From Lepeophtheirus salmonis (lineage: Eukaryota; Arthropoda; Copepoda; Siphonostomatoida; Caligidae): a DNA stretch of 64,000 nucleotides. The translations under genes were made by a program, and so were the position numbers. Below the pieces are notes generated by a model that was not told the DNA's origin, searched no databases, and was given only the letters and a program-made list of their open reading frames with translations. Positions 23,281 to 35,441 of the stretch are shown in pieces (the first letter of the stretch is position 1; each line of letters begins with the position of its first letter). Location: the NCBI RefSeq assembly GCF_016086655.4, contig NC_092584.1, positions 10,095,907 to 10,159,906 on the forward strand. The letters are read 5' to 3'.

Positions 23281-26200
23281 ATGTTATCGCGATTGTTGAG
23301 AACCGGAGTTGTAACCCTTGGGAGGCGGAATATATCATTTTCAAGACCCAAGGGTAAGGAATGGAAAAAACTCTTTGAATTTGCTTATCCTGAAAGAAAA
23401 GCAATCGGTGGTAAGAGCTCTACTCATTCATTTTTAAGCATAACGTCAAAAGCACTTTTCTATTATCATTTGTAGGAGCCATGGGACTCATTCTAATATC
23501 AAGCGGAGTAACAATGTCAGTTCCGTACGCCATTGGTAAAATTATAGACATTATATATGAACTAGGAGATCGGAATAATAGCGATGAAGAGAAGAAAAAG
23601 GCATCCACTCGATCTCGTCTCAATAGTTTATGCACAGCTTTACTTGTAGTATTTGGGATAGGGGCAATTTGTAACTTTGGTCGAGTTTATTTAATTCAAT
23701 TATCTGGACAACGCATCACTGCGCGAATACGATCTCGACTTTTCAGCTCCATTACTAAGCAAGAGACGGCATTTTTTGATACAAATAAAACGGGGGAGCT
23801 CGTTAATAGACTATCGTCTGATTCCATGCTTGTAAGTCAAGCACTAACATCACAAATATCCAGTGGGATGAGATCATCCATTATGGCTTTAGCTGGTGGT
23901 GGAATGATGCTGTTTATGTCACCTCAATTGGCATTAGTGGGTCTCTCTGTTGTACCTCCAGTAGCTGGTTGGGCAGTTTGGATGGGTAAAAAAGTGAGCA
24001 TGAATTGCCTTTACATTAAGTCTGTCCATTAAAATGTATGTACAACTTGTATCGAGGAAGTTACTTTTAATTTAGGTAAAAAACATAAGTCATGAATATC
24101 AAAATACTTTGGCAGATGCTACTCATTTAGCCCAAGAAAGGATAGCCAACATAAGGACGGTTCGAGCATTTGGAAAAGAAGTTCAGGAAAGTATGGCCTA
24201 TGATGAAAAAATGAGTCTTGTTTTGGATAAAGGAGTAAAAGAGGCTCTTATACAAGCTAAATTCTATGGAATGGTAAATATTAAATATAAAATTAATATT
24301 CCAGAAAGACAAGTTCATAACTCACACATATAAATTATAATTTCAGACTGGCTTGACTGGGAATTTAATCATACTTTCCGTTATGTTTTACGGTGGATTT
24401 TTGGTAACTCAAGATGTGATAACCGTTGGAAATCTAACATCCTTCATTTTATACTCTGGGTATGTTGGAATTGGCTTAAATGGAGTTTCATCCTTCTACG
24501 CAGAAATTATGAAGGCTCTTGGTGCTGCAACACGCATTTGGGAAATTATGGATAGAACTACCCACATGCCTTTAGATACCGGTCTCATACTCCCCATGCC
24601 TTTAAATGGTCATATAACCTTTGAAAAAGTTGGTTTCAGTTACCCATCTAGACCAGACCACTCCATTTTTGATGGTTTGAATTTAAACATCGAGTCCAAA
24701 CAGATTTTAGCCATTGTTGGAAGTAGTGGCTCAGGTATTATTAGAATAGGAAATCCAAGGCACTAAATATTATTGTCTATATTATTTAGGTAAAAGCACA
24801 CTGACGTCGTTACTTCTTAGACTATATGATCCAAACATGGGCCGTGTTTGTATTGATGGAACAGATATAAGGGAACTTAATACAACATGGCTTCGAAATC
24901 AAATTGGAATAGTTATGCAGGTAAATTAGAGAGTAAATTCAATTAAAATATATAAAAGAATGATTTTTAACATTGGCTTTTAGGAACCTGTTCTATTTTC
25001 TGGAACAATAAAAGATAATATTTTGTATGGAACTGAGGGTAAAATAGAACATGAAGAAATTGTATCTGCTGCTAAAGAGTCCAATGCACACGATTTCATT
25101 ATGAACTTTCCCGACCGATATGATACTCTTGTTGGCGAAAGGGGGGTTTTACTCTCTGGTGGACAAAAACAGAGGGTTGCTATTGCGCGAGCCATTTTAA
25201 AGGATCCTCAAATACTCATCTTGGATGAAGCTACAAGGTAAGCCATTCACTAAAAAAAAGATCAACTTTGACAAACCTCAATTATAATTAGTTAATGAAT
25301 CCTCATCATGAATTGAAGTTACTTCAATCTTATTATTTCCTTAGATAGCTACTTATGAGTGAGACAATTTTTTTTATTATTATTTAATCCATTTAATGAA
25401 GTCAATTCACGAATAATTCATTTTAATTATATATATTATTTAATTGACTTATAAGTATATTGCTATCATAAGGCCGTGAGAATATGGATACGTATATATC
25501 AAATGAGTCATTTTACTCTCGAGTATTTCTGACATGCCTTTTTAAGGTCAATAGTTTAATTTTGGTATTATCCCCTTAAGCCAGTGATTCCCAAACTTCA
25601 CATCACTTCTGAGCACTATAACATTTTCTATGAGAAATATTTTATTTTAAATATGTTCAACCAAATTTTAGTTTATGTAATGTATCGCGTAGCCCGACTA
25701 GGAACCATAGCCTTAAGCCCGTCCAAAGTTGTAAAAATATCTTCGTAAAAGAAACAGAATCCCTAAACAAATGCAACATAAAATAAATTATTCGTGGTGT
25801 GTCAACATATAAACAATCTTGATCAAAAATCAAGAAACCCAATTGATATTTTTAGTTTGATATATACATACAACTTAATATTTCAAAGGTATATTTGAGT
25901 CATTTCTAGGCTTCGTATTCAAATTTGGTGGATAAGTTAAGATAGCCAAGTATTTTAGCCATAGATTAGAAGCTTTATTTGATTTAAGATACTTTATTGG
26001 TCCTGAGATGGGCTTTTTCAAATAAAATATGTCAATTTCCTATTCTTTTATTCTGAAGGTCAATTTTGCATACTTCAAGTACAATACTAAGGACTAATAA
26101 GATTATTTCGTTGAATGAAATTGACTATAGTTCCTTAAAGAAGTACAAATGTAATCCACACTCAATTTTCATAAAAATCATTCTAGCTGGCTTTTGTGTT

Positions 26201-29200
26201 ACATTTGTAAATTTGTATCGTAGTTAGGCCTTAATGGAACTTTTTTGAATGATTAATATATTCAAATGTATCCATAATTACCGTTAGAACTCTGTATCGT
26301 TGCATTGATAGGTAACTCAAGTTCCTTATCCCTAATTTTCATAGGATACTTGTTACAATCATGTCTAATTGTTTGATTTTTAGTTGAATTACCCATTTGA
26401 AGGAGGGTATCATAATTGGAAAACTTCTGCACATATATTCATTATTGTTTTAAGGAATTCACATATTGAGATTTAATGATATAATATATTTATTTTAAAA
26501 TACTTGACATAAATACAAATTACAGACATATATGATTTCAAGTCACATGTATTAAGCTTAATAAATATTAAATTAATACCCGTAATCTAATAAACAATTG
26601 ACACGGCTTGTCAATTTTTCACGAGGATATTTTTTTTTTTGTGAGTTTAATAAATATTACTCATTGAATGCTACTAGGTATTTTCATAAGACAAAATCTC
26701 TATGGTACACTTGAAGAACCTTGACTCTTCTGTATATTATTATAATTAATTAATTTAAATTGAATACCCCTGATCCTCTTTTTGTAAAATAATCCTTTTC
26801 AATGCATTAGGCTTCTTAATCAATGATGGTCCGAGTAGAAGAGTATTCACCATTTTATCACTTAACTCATTTAAAAAGGCCCGTGAACTAAAGGCTGCAT
26901 TGAATAATTTACCCGTTTTCAAATCGCAGCAGATCCCTCCAATGATCGGCTCTTTTCTATACATTCCATTTTTTGTATTCATGTCACCCAGAATCATTTC
27001 ATCCAGGTTAAATCTATATGAATGACTTTGAAAATAAGTGAATATTCGTTTCCTTAGTCGCTCAGCCTTTCCAGCTTCATCTGAGTAGCCTCCGAGAATA
27101 CGAAGACTAATGGGATTCATTTGGAAATTGACTGTAAAGAAAGATACATAATTTGCTTATTATGTGATCCTCAATTATTATTCTAATTCTAGGTATAATT
27201 ATAAGACAAAATGGAATGTTTCTAGTTCATTTTTATTTGTTACGGAAGAATAATAGTGTGTGTGTGACTGTGTTGTAGGATTTATTAGTAGAACTTATTG
27301 TATTTGTCTGAAATAGTAGCTCTCTTTTACTGTTTGTTATAGTCCAAGGGGGAGAATCGGTTTGTCCCAGCTTTACAAACAATGAAAGGAAGTTAAAAAA
27401 AAAAAAAAAAAAATGTTAGTAGCAACAAATATGCTGAAAATGTTTGATTGTTATGTTTGCAGAGATTCCGAGTGGGTCTAAAGTCTTTTACGTCATATTT
27501 TAAAATGGCCAACTTTCTTAAAAAGATCACATTACTTTTTTACTTAACGTCATCGTGTTATACATAAGTTTGATAACCTACATATTGCTTGACCCCCCTC
27601 TTCCTAACAAATTGATTATGATGCATCTTAAGCCATCATTTATACATGCCAATGAATGTAAAAAGTCTTAAAGCAAAAAGTTTTTTAAAAAAGAAAAAAA
27701 AAAGATATATTTTAAATTTACACCTTTATTTTTTAAGTGGTAAATTTTTTTGTGAAATATTATTTAAATATTTATGCTTCTTTAAATATGCCACAGTCTC
27801 ACTCTATATTTTGCAATAATATCATTTCACGAATATTAAATCCGTTCAAAATGCTATGTAATGAAGCGTGACACGGTATTTGTGAAGATTCACTACTATT
27901 AAAGTTTAATTTTGTGGGAAGTACATGACATTTTACCTAGAATTTATGATCTTTAATGATTGTATGTTTTCAACTTCTCAAAGACTTTATCAGGGGCGTC
28001 TACAGGGGGTGTAGCTCTCCCTAAATTAAGGAATTTTGCTTTTTACTAGAAAATAATATTTAACTTTTTTTGTCAATTTTTTTTTTTGTCAATGGCTGTG
28101 GTTATTTATAATTTTTTACCCAAAAATATAACATTTAAAATTTGATTTTTTGAATTTTTTTCAAAAAAATTAATTTTTTGTAAATAAATGTGGATTTTCG
28201 AATTTTTTTTTTCCAAAAATTTAATACTTGAATTTTTTATAAATTTTTTTTTGTGAATACCTTATGATTTTGAAAATTAAAAAAAAATATATATTTGAAT
28301 TTTTTTTTGAAAAATTTTATATTTGAATTTGTTTTTGAGAAATTTTATATTTGAATTTTTTTGTAAATTACTATGGATTTTTGAAATTTATTTTCTTGTG
28401 AATAGTTGTGGACTTTTGAAATTTATTTTTTTGTGAATAGTTGTGGATTTTTGATTTTTTTTTTTCCCAAAGAGTTAATATTTGAAATTTTTTTCCAATT
28501 TTTTTTTGTAAAACTTACAATTAGTATCATCCTCCGGCTCTTCGTTCCAATCTGTATCTCCATCAACTTCCTCCCATTCCCAATCCCCTTCATCCCAATA
28601 ATCCTGATACTCGTTGAAATACCGCTTCACTTTATCCTCAAACTTCCCTAGGAAGGAGTCCAATATCTTTGGAGTTACATACTCATCAAAATGTCCGAGA
28701 GCCGTAATGCGATCATAGTTTATTACTATAACATGACATGTAAGCACATCTTCTGTACCGATAGAGGCAGCCCTGGTGTTATCACTTAGTAGCTCTCCTG
28801 GAAATGAAATGGAGAATCCTTTCTGTCTCACATAAATCACTCCTTGAGGTTGAACTGTGATGGGAGGTCTTGAAGTTAGTCGTCGAGCACTTTCCCTTAG
28901 TCTTGGAGAATGGGAGTATATTTCATTCAAGGAGATGGTCTCATGATGATTGGATAGGGGGATTCCGTCCAAAAGAAGTACCATATTATTTCCCTTCTGA
29001 TGAGAAAATGTTTTAATAGATTCAACTTCAGTAAATTCATTATTTCACTCCTTTGACCTTTTCCTTCAAAGCTTATAGTAGGATACGTACGCGAAGCGGC
29101 GTATGTTTCGATTTCTTCCGCTTTTTCATAGTTGTTGTCATGTTTGAATCTCTTTACAAACATACATGCTTATATTTGGGGGGAATTCTATGTGTTGAAT

Positions 29201-32200
29201 CTATAAAATAAGCAGTTGGGTTAAACATTTTGACTCGTCCTTCATATCATATAAATTGTTAAATTATCTCATTTCGAAAACTCTCTCCGTTCGCCAAATA
29301 TTTGGATATTAATTTATGTAAAATATACTGATCTTTCTATGAAAAATATATAAAGAATTCAAATATTCTTTGAACTCATAAATATTTATGCATAAGTATC
29401 CAATGAATGAGAGAGATTGTAGGCATATATAATACAATTAAATCACCTATAGACTTAGGTATATGGACATGATAGACTTAAAAATTAACTATTGATTCAA
29501 CAAATGATTAGTTACAATCACAAGAACAAAGTACATAGGTTTAGAGTTGTAGTACGATAGGCAGCCCTTGGATTCTTATATCTGCCTATATTATAGGCTT
29601 GCTAACATCCTTTTTAATCAACTATTGATTAAGATGAAGGAATCGATAGGTAGTATATTTAAATCAGAGGTGTAGAGGACCATACAATTGTGTTGCTACT
29701 TAAATGTTGTATATCTGGGCGAAAGGGGCATGACTCCCACCCCTAACTTCACCAATGATTCAAATACTGTCATAGGTCTCAATTATGGCTTTTTCTTAAG
29801 TCCTATCATGTATAAAATGTGCTCTGAACAACCAGTTGGACTCCTGTATTCACGAGGTAGCTCTCCATACACTTAAATTACTTCTTAAATGAATCACCAA
29901 AATTGAGAATAAAAAGTGCTGTCAATTTCTATATTCTTCAAATAGTATCTGTGATAAATGTCAACAGTTTATAATAATGTCTTTTTTAGTTAATATCCAG
30001 TTTTCCTTCAAGAATACAGGATTTTTTAAAATATACTTTAGGTTGAATTATTCACAAATCTTGACCTAAATAACTGAAATGCATTTCGAATTAGTGTTGT
30101 GTTGATCTTTATTTAGGAAAAGGGATGGAACGATTCCGAAAAAAATAATGTCCCACCGGCATCATGATATCTTAGTCATCAATCCGACTATTGAGCGGTT
30201 CTGAAAACTGGTTTCTATATTGAGATCCTCTTTTCCCTGTATTTATCAAGGGATTTATTAGTATCATTTTTCCTCTACATAACAGGACCAACAGTAAAGG
30301 TTTTTCCATCACTGAAGAAAATGACCCTGTTTCCTTGATAATTAAGATCATTTAAGATCCGTTTACAGGGTTAAGAGACAGGGCTACGGAGTAGTACATA
30401 AAATGCCCGACTACAACTCCATTATATTTAATATCACCCACTCCGCCTCCAATACAATTTTTTTAATAATATATTTTATAGCTTATATAAATACTATTGA
30501 GTCGTTAGAGTCTAGAGACTATAAATATAGATTGAATTGATAGCCGTAGGTAGTTAATAGATTTATGTAGTAAATAATTGTGCCAGGTATAAAGAAAATA
30601 TTTGGATATTTAACAAGATGGACAACAAATGAAATGGATCAAAATCTTTCTAGTGCTAGTATTTTCATAAGTTTTTGAACATAATTTATGGACTCGCAAC
30701 TGAGAAACGACAATTCAAGCAACCTCTCACTGCAACGTTACTCTGATGACATAGACTATTCACAAGAAGAAGTAATGACCTAGCATGGCTAAAGGCCATG
30801 CTCTACCCAACATACTATGTTAGACTTTAGAAATGTTCGCAAATCGGGATTGTATATACTATAGAATACGTTTGAAATGAGCTTATAAATGAGATAACTT
30901 TTGTAGCTGGAGTAGGAATTTGTACAAATTTACCGACTCCGACCTCTGCTAGGCAATTTTTTACGCCTCTTGACACAGTAGACTTGTCCACAGCTAGCTC
31001 AGTGATTTTTAGTATTGAATTGGCTTCAATGCAGTGTTGTGTAGGTCCTTATTTATTCAGGTCAGACAGTTTTAGGACAGATCCTATCAGACCTTGGGAC
31101 CGGTCTTTAGAATTTTTAATTAGATTATCGAGTATTTATTTACCAAAAAAAAAAAGAAAGAAGAAGATATATAAGGTATGTATTAAGAATTTTGCACATT
31201 TCTTGCAAAAAAAAATATTCATTTTTTCATTATAATGCAAGATAATACGAACATATTATATTATTACATAGTTATATAATGTATTCTATTACATAACAGA
31301 GCAATTAAGAAAAAGAAAAACACACTCAATAAGGTAACGGGGGTTCGATTTTACATTCTTTAAGGACCGACAAGGGGTAGGGGATTGGATAGGGCCGTAC
31401 TGGATCGCAGTCCTAAATAGGAACCGGCTCAACACTACTTCAAGAGTAAGAGCTTCTGGAGTTAGTTTGGTTAGTCGCTCACTTCGAGGTTTGTCTTCAA
31501 TGTTATTTCCAGCTTCAAGTCGTTTCCTGACCCTCCTGACCGTCTGGTGTCTGACTGAGAGCATATTCATGATGTTGGTGACTCGGATTAGAACGGCAAC
31601 CTCTTTTCTTTTGGCTTTCATTTTCCACTTGAGTATTTAGTCAAACATGATCAACTGATGTCAGGTCTAAAACTATCTCACCAAAAAGTTCGAACGGGAT
31701 GTTAATTCAAAAATGCCTACAAACCCTCTTAAATTTTCAGCAACCAATCCAACTCCAGAAGCTCCCGCAGAGGTATTTGAAGCCAATTCAAGAGTTTAAA
31801 TGACTGAGCTGGTCAAAATAAAAAGCCAATGCCAAGTCCCCAATGTTCATCTGCAAAAATAATGCAGGTGATATGTCCTTAAGGCTTCAAAAAGGATCTT
31901 TACTTAGTTAAGTGCCAAAAAAAAAAAACACTCGTGTCCAGTCCCGTTAACACATTCTGAATGATCTTAAACAACATGGAAAAATGATGATTTTCTTCAG
32001 TGATTGAAAAAAAGGTACTTCATATTTGATCCTGTTTCTGAAATGAGATATGATAGATATAAAACTCTTAATAAATCACGGGAAAACGGGATTTAGAAAT
32101 AGAAACCCATTTCTTGACCCTCCCCGCCATCTAGTTGCTGACTGAGAGCATATTCATGATGTTGGCGTGCCCGGTGCGGATTAATACGGCAACCTCCTTT

Positions 32201-35200
32201 CTTTTAGCTTCCATTTTCCGATAAAGAATATATTTAATCTGAGCTTAACAGTTGACGGCAAAAAGTTCGAGCAAAAAAATGACTATTAAATTTCTTAAAT
32301 TTTTATATTGGTAACATTCCAAGATTTTTAGAAAATCGGTTCATCTAATAAGTTTCTTATGAATTAGAAAATGTTTGCAATCTAATGAATTGCATCTACA
32401 TCATTCGTATGAGGTGTAGCTTAAGTCTTAATTCTCCAAATGAAGGTATTTTTGTGTTGATGAAGAAAAAATTATCGCTCTGGTACAAAAAAAAATTAAA
32501 TGATGGAAAAATTTCTTTTTCAAAAAGTGCATTGGATCAAATCAATTTCTCGCCCGTTGGAAAAATTTTAACTTTGAAACTTTTGAACATATGGACTTGC
32601 TCTTAATTTTTCAGGTGTGATATCACTCCAAAATTTTCCACAACTTGTTTTTCAACAAGGCAATGATCCAAAACATACATCCAAGCTCTGGAAAAATTTA
32701 TTGGAAAAGAAAGAAGCCTCTCACATCTTATCTATTTGAAAACAATAGAGCTATTGTGGGAACACATAGATAGAAAACTTCCAGAAAAGTGCCCACCAGT
32801 AAGGTGAACATTTTGAAGAAGACTTAAAATGGTATAACACATGCCTATCTTGAAAAACTAACAGCAAGAATATCATAAGTCTATAAAACAGTTTTAAGAG
32901 CGAGGGAGGATTTTTTGATGAAGCTAAAATTTAAACAAAATACTTTTATTTTTAACAAATAAATGTTCTATCCATATTAAACCTTAATTTTTCTTCATTT
33001 TAATAGTCTAATTACTCGTTACCACATGATAAAGTCATAGTTAGTTAGAAAAATAAGTGAAATTTTTCTCCAAAACTTTTTTTTACCAGTGTATATGATA
33101 AAAAAAAATTATCATAGCTAAATGAGCTTGGTTTTGTGTATGTTAAGATCACCCAATCCAAAGAATGAGTAACGTTGAGATCAAAAAATCATATTTTAAT
33201 ACGAGTTTTATTTGGGGATAAATGATTCCTTGTTTTTTAATCTATTTAATAAAAAAAGAGTTTTATTTGAGTCGTACAATCTCTTATTATAGTTTTTTTT
33301 TTCTCTACCAAATGTCTATTGTCTTTCTAATTAATTACGAAATTGAAAAGTATTATATGTTATTTGTTTTTTTTTACAGTGCCTTGGATGCTGCAAGCGA
33401 ACATGAAGTGAAAGAAGCACTCAATCGCGTGATGAAAGGTCGAACAGTTGTTACAATTGCTCATAGACTTTCCACAATTCAAAATGCAGGTGAGAGATAT
33501 TAACTGAGTACAACAAAAAGAGAGAGTGGCAACACATCTACGTATGTAGATGATAGTGTCCTTGAACAATTATCTCTTTCTTGTAAATAGTGTGTTCTTT
33601 CCCAATTCCCACCGGGAAAAAAAGAATGCGATGGACGAAAATGTTGCTAGGTTTAAATACATTAGAGTGAATACTAGTTTTGAAATAAAAAAGTATGATG
33701 GAGGTTCCCATTTCAAGTAGGAACTAGAATAGGTGCGTCCGCATCATTATATTTCTGGGGGCTTTGTTTTTGGATTTAAAAACAATTTAAATGAAACAAT
33801 TATTATGATTATTTTTATCCATAAAATTAAATTTTTTGTGAAAAAAATTGAAAAATTGAATTTTTTTCCAAAAAAATTTCAAAAATCCACAGCTGTTCAT
33901 AAAAAATGAAAATTTTTCTAATGAAATTTGAAAAATCGATATCTATTCAGAGGAAATAAATTTTTTTGGATTTTTTTTTGAAAATTAAATTAAATTGGGG
34001 TACGGCTAAGGCACTTTTAGCCGTGTCCCCCTGTGGACCCCCCTGGAGAATGGACACTTGGGAGATTGCAAAAACCTCCCCCCTAAAATCAAATTGAGTG
34101 ATGTATTTCAATTTGTTCCAAAATTATGATTGATTTTGCATTTTTGGTTTTGTTTTGTGTTACCTTTGAGCTTGAACTGTCAAAATTTAGTGTCCTCTTA
34201 CTGTGACGATATAATATATAATCTTTAGTGCTTGGTACTTTTTCTTTAAACCATTGTCAAATGGTATCATAAATCACCGAATGATATCTGAAGGTTTTGG
34301 TCACTAATCCTGTCATAATTAGATGTGAACTATCTAAAATCAATATATTATCAGAACCTCATACTAAAATTAGGCAAAATATTTAAAATGACACAGGGAA
34401 GAATTGAAAAGACTATTTTAGTAATTCCCTTTGAATCATTTTTTCTTCCTGTTTTAATCTATTTGATCACTTGTTTCTGTGAAGGCAACTTCAAGACGCT
34501 GAGTGTAGACTATCCTGAGAGCTACACAAATATTTAGGTAAGGCTCACATATTAATTTATTTTTTATAAATAAGCAGTAAAAAGGCATTGAATATTTGAT
34601 TGGTCTCGTAAACCTCTTATACTCTTAATGCTTATCTTTGCATCAAACTTAGTAGAAAAGTGATATCCAAATACTAAAGGATGCCTTTGTATACTTTGTC
34701 TGAGCCTCTCTAACGAGAGGTGTATCTCAAATCCTGAGACGAATATTTTTGCCTTTAAAAGAACAAAAATATTTTTTTTTTTGCGTTTCCTAATTATTAA
34801 TTACTTTCTGATTCGAATTCAAAAGAAGCATGGTCCAACAACCTTTCCTAACAACCATTACATTCAGTTATGACTATCCCCCTCTGTCGTTTATTAGTGG
34901 TACTTATCGATAATAATGATAGAAAGGGATGAGAGATACAGTGTTTGGGGTGGTTAAATGGCTCAGGGAATGAAATGCTATTAGGTAAAATGACGGGGGT
35001 GAAGGTGTCCTATTCCTTAAAAAAATCGCCAAAATTATTAATAAGGGCGTAGCGATTTTTGGAAAGACTTTGAGTGAAATCAAAGTATTTTTGTAATCCT
35101 GGGATATGCATTAAATGGGCGTGTCATACAATTTCATTTCATAAATAGTCATTACTCTAAAATACATAGACATTAACGAGATAATATACTTATGATTTCA

Positions 35201-35320
35201 GATCGTATTGCTGTGGTTCACGAGGGAAAAGTCATGGAGATTGGGTCATACTCTGAACTTATGAATATATCAAATGGTTATTTCAAGAATTTAGTTCAGA
35301 AACAAACATTTAGCGTATAA
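23281..35320 (+). CDS. ABCB10: ABCB10-like mitochondrial half ABC transporter
   Basis: Exons are 23281-23410, 23476-23993, 24076-24273, 24347-24734, 24790-24920, 24984-25237, 33380-33489 and 35202-35320. All phases agree and give 615 residues. An Arg-rich N-terminus (MLSRLLRTGVVTLGRRNISF) looks like a mitochondrial presequence. A transmembrane domain of ABC exporter type 1 follows (QRITARIRSRLFSSI, ETAFFDTNKTGELVNRLSSD). The nucleotide-binding domain has Walker A GSSGSGKST, Q-loop VMQEPVLFSGT, signature LLSGGQKQRVAIARA, Walker B ILILDEATSALD and H-loop TIAHRLST. The match is closest to ABCB10, an inner-membrane exporter needed for haem synthesis in animals (family knowledge). Human ABCB10 is 738 residues, with a longer leader. 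The sixth intron is 8.1 kb, falls within DEATS/ALD, and hosts NTAN1 on the other strand. Confidence 0.9.
26755..28984 (-). CDS. NTAN1: Protein N-terminal asparagine amidohydrolase
   Basis: There are two exons, 28984-28519 and 27131-26755 (donor ATT/GTAAGT, acceptor TTTACAG), giving 280 residues. By family knowledge NTAN1 deamidates N-terminal Asn to Asp in the Arg/N-degron pathway. The start MVLLLDGIPLS, the segment QPQGVIYVRQKGFSI, and GTEDVLTCHVIVINYD align with human MPLLVEG, VGPQGLLYVQQRE and DDATTCHIVVL. The Cys in TCH is the expected catalytic nucleophile. The second exon has LGGYSDEAGKAERL and GGICCDLKTGKLFNAAF. An acidic, Trp-rich insert (YWDEGDWEWEEVDGDTDW) at the exon junction is unusual, and the C-terminus is ~30 residues shorter than human. 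The gene sits wholly inside the ABCB10 intron on the opposite strand. An overlapping upstream ORF (29163-28927) is probably 5' UTR. Confidence 0.85.
27990..28500 (+). repeat. AT-rich repeat with CAGGGGCGTCTACAGGGGGT head
   Basis: The GC-rich head at 27992 leads into about 450 bases of irregular units. The clearest unit is TTTTTTGTGAATAGTTGTGG, given almost exactly twice at 28390-28460. It runs up to the 3' end of the first NTAN1 exon. Confidence 0.7.
30380..30953 (-). mobile_element. hAT-like non-autonomous element (inverted copy of 1028-1575)
   Basis: The left edge ACAGGGCTACGGAGTAG and the right edge CCGACTCCGACCTCTG form imperfect terminal repeats. The interior (for example AATAATTGTGCCAGGTATAA at ~30573) is the reverse complement of 1028-1575. 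No clear 8-bp target duplication is seen, and no ORF. Confidence 0.55.
31289..32290 (-). mobile_element. Degenerate Tc1-like elements, nested or rearranged
   Basis: The minus strand at 31621-31450 encodes a Tc1-type helix-turn-helix (KRKEVAVLIRVTNIMNMLSV, then TVRRVRKRLEAG and KPRSERLTKLT). A plus-strand transposase body in ruins (31740-32090) and a second minus-strand helix-turn-helix copy at 32230-32110 follow. Termini resembling CACCAAAAAGTTCGAAC occur near 31680 and 32243. Multiple stops and frameshifts make it inactive. Confidence 0.65.
32600..32960 (+). mobile_element. Tc1-like transposase C-terminal relic
   Basis: The plus strand carries FFQQGNDPKHTSKLW, matching the Tc1 motif around the second catalytic Asp (NDPKHTS), followed by an ENLWEH-like stretch (IELLWEHIDRKLP). 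Frames change several times. It differs from the neighbouring copies and probably belongs to another family. Confidence 0.6.
33490..35201. other. Last intron of ABCB10
   Basis: The intron contains an AT-rich repeat with its GC-rich edge at the right (33770-34060, inverted relative to 10977), followed by ordinary AT-rich sequence. From about 34340 on it has scattered similarity to 45560-46460, part of the duplication described in the findings. Confidence 0.55.
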
Positions 35321-35379
35321 CTCTCACGGAATACAGTCATTTTTTGTTTGTTTTTTTAGATTTATATATTTTATCATCA

Positions 35380-35385
35380 AATAAA
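35380..35385 (+). terminator. Poly(A) signal of ABCB10
   Basis: AATAAA lies 60 bases after the TAA stop (35318-35320). A second AATAAA is at 35402-35407. The corresponding position in the pseudo-copy near 46648-46653 reads AATACA, but its second AATAAA (near 46670) survives. Confidence 0.55.
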
Positions 35386-35441
35386 TATTATTTTTCTTCA
35401 AAATAAATGTTTTCCTAACATCTTTTCAAAAAATAACATAA

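Larger units (their letters stand above)
25238..33379. other. 8.1 kb intron of ABCB10 with a nested gene and transposons
   Basis: The donor at 25238 and acceptor at 33378-33379 join within the Walker B/D-loop sequence. The intron holds NTAN1 (minus strand), an AT-rich repeat at 27990-28500, a hAT-like element at 30380-30953 and degenerate Tc1-like copies at 31289-32960. Stretches 25240-26750 and 29170-30370 show nothing recognisable beyond AT-rich sequence. Confidence 0.75.

Noticed and set aside
28927..29163. 78-codon ORF overlapping the NTAN1 start on the same strand
   Set aside because: Frame differs from NTAN1, ends in low-complexity text, and NTAN1 homology begins exactly at the ATG at 28984; at most an upstream ORF.
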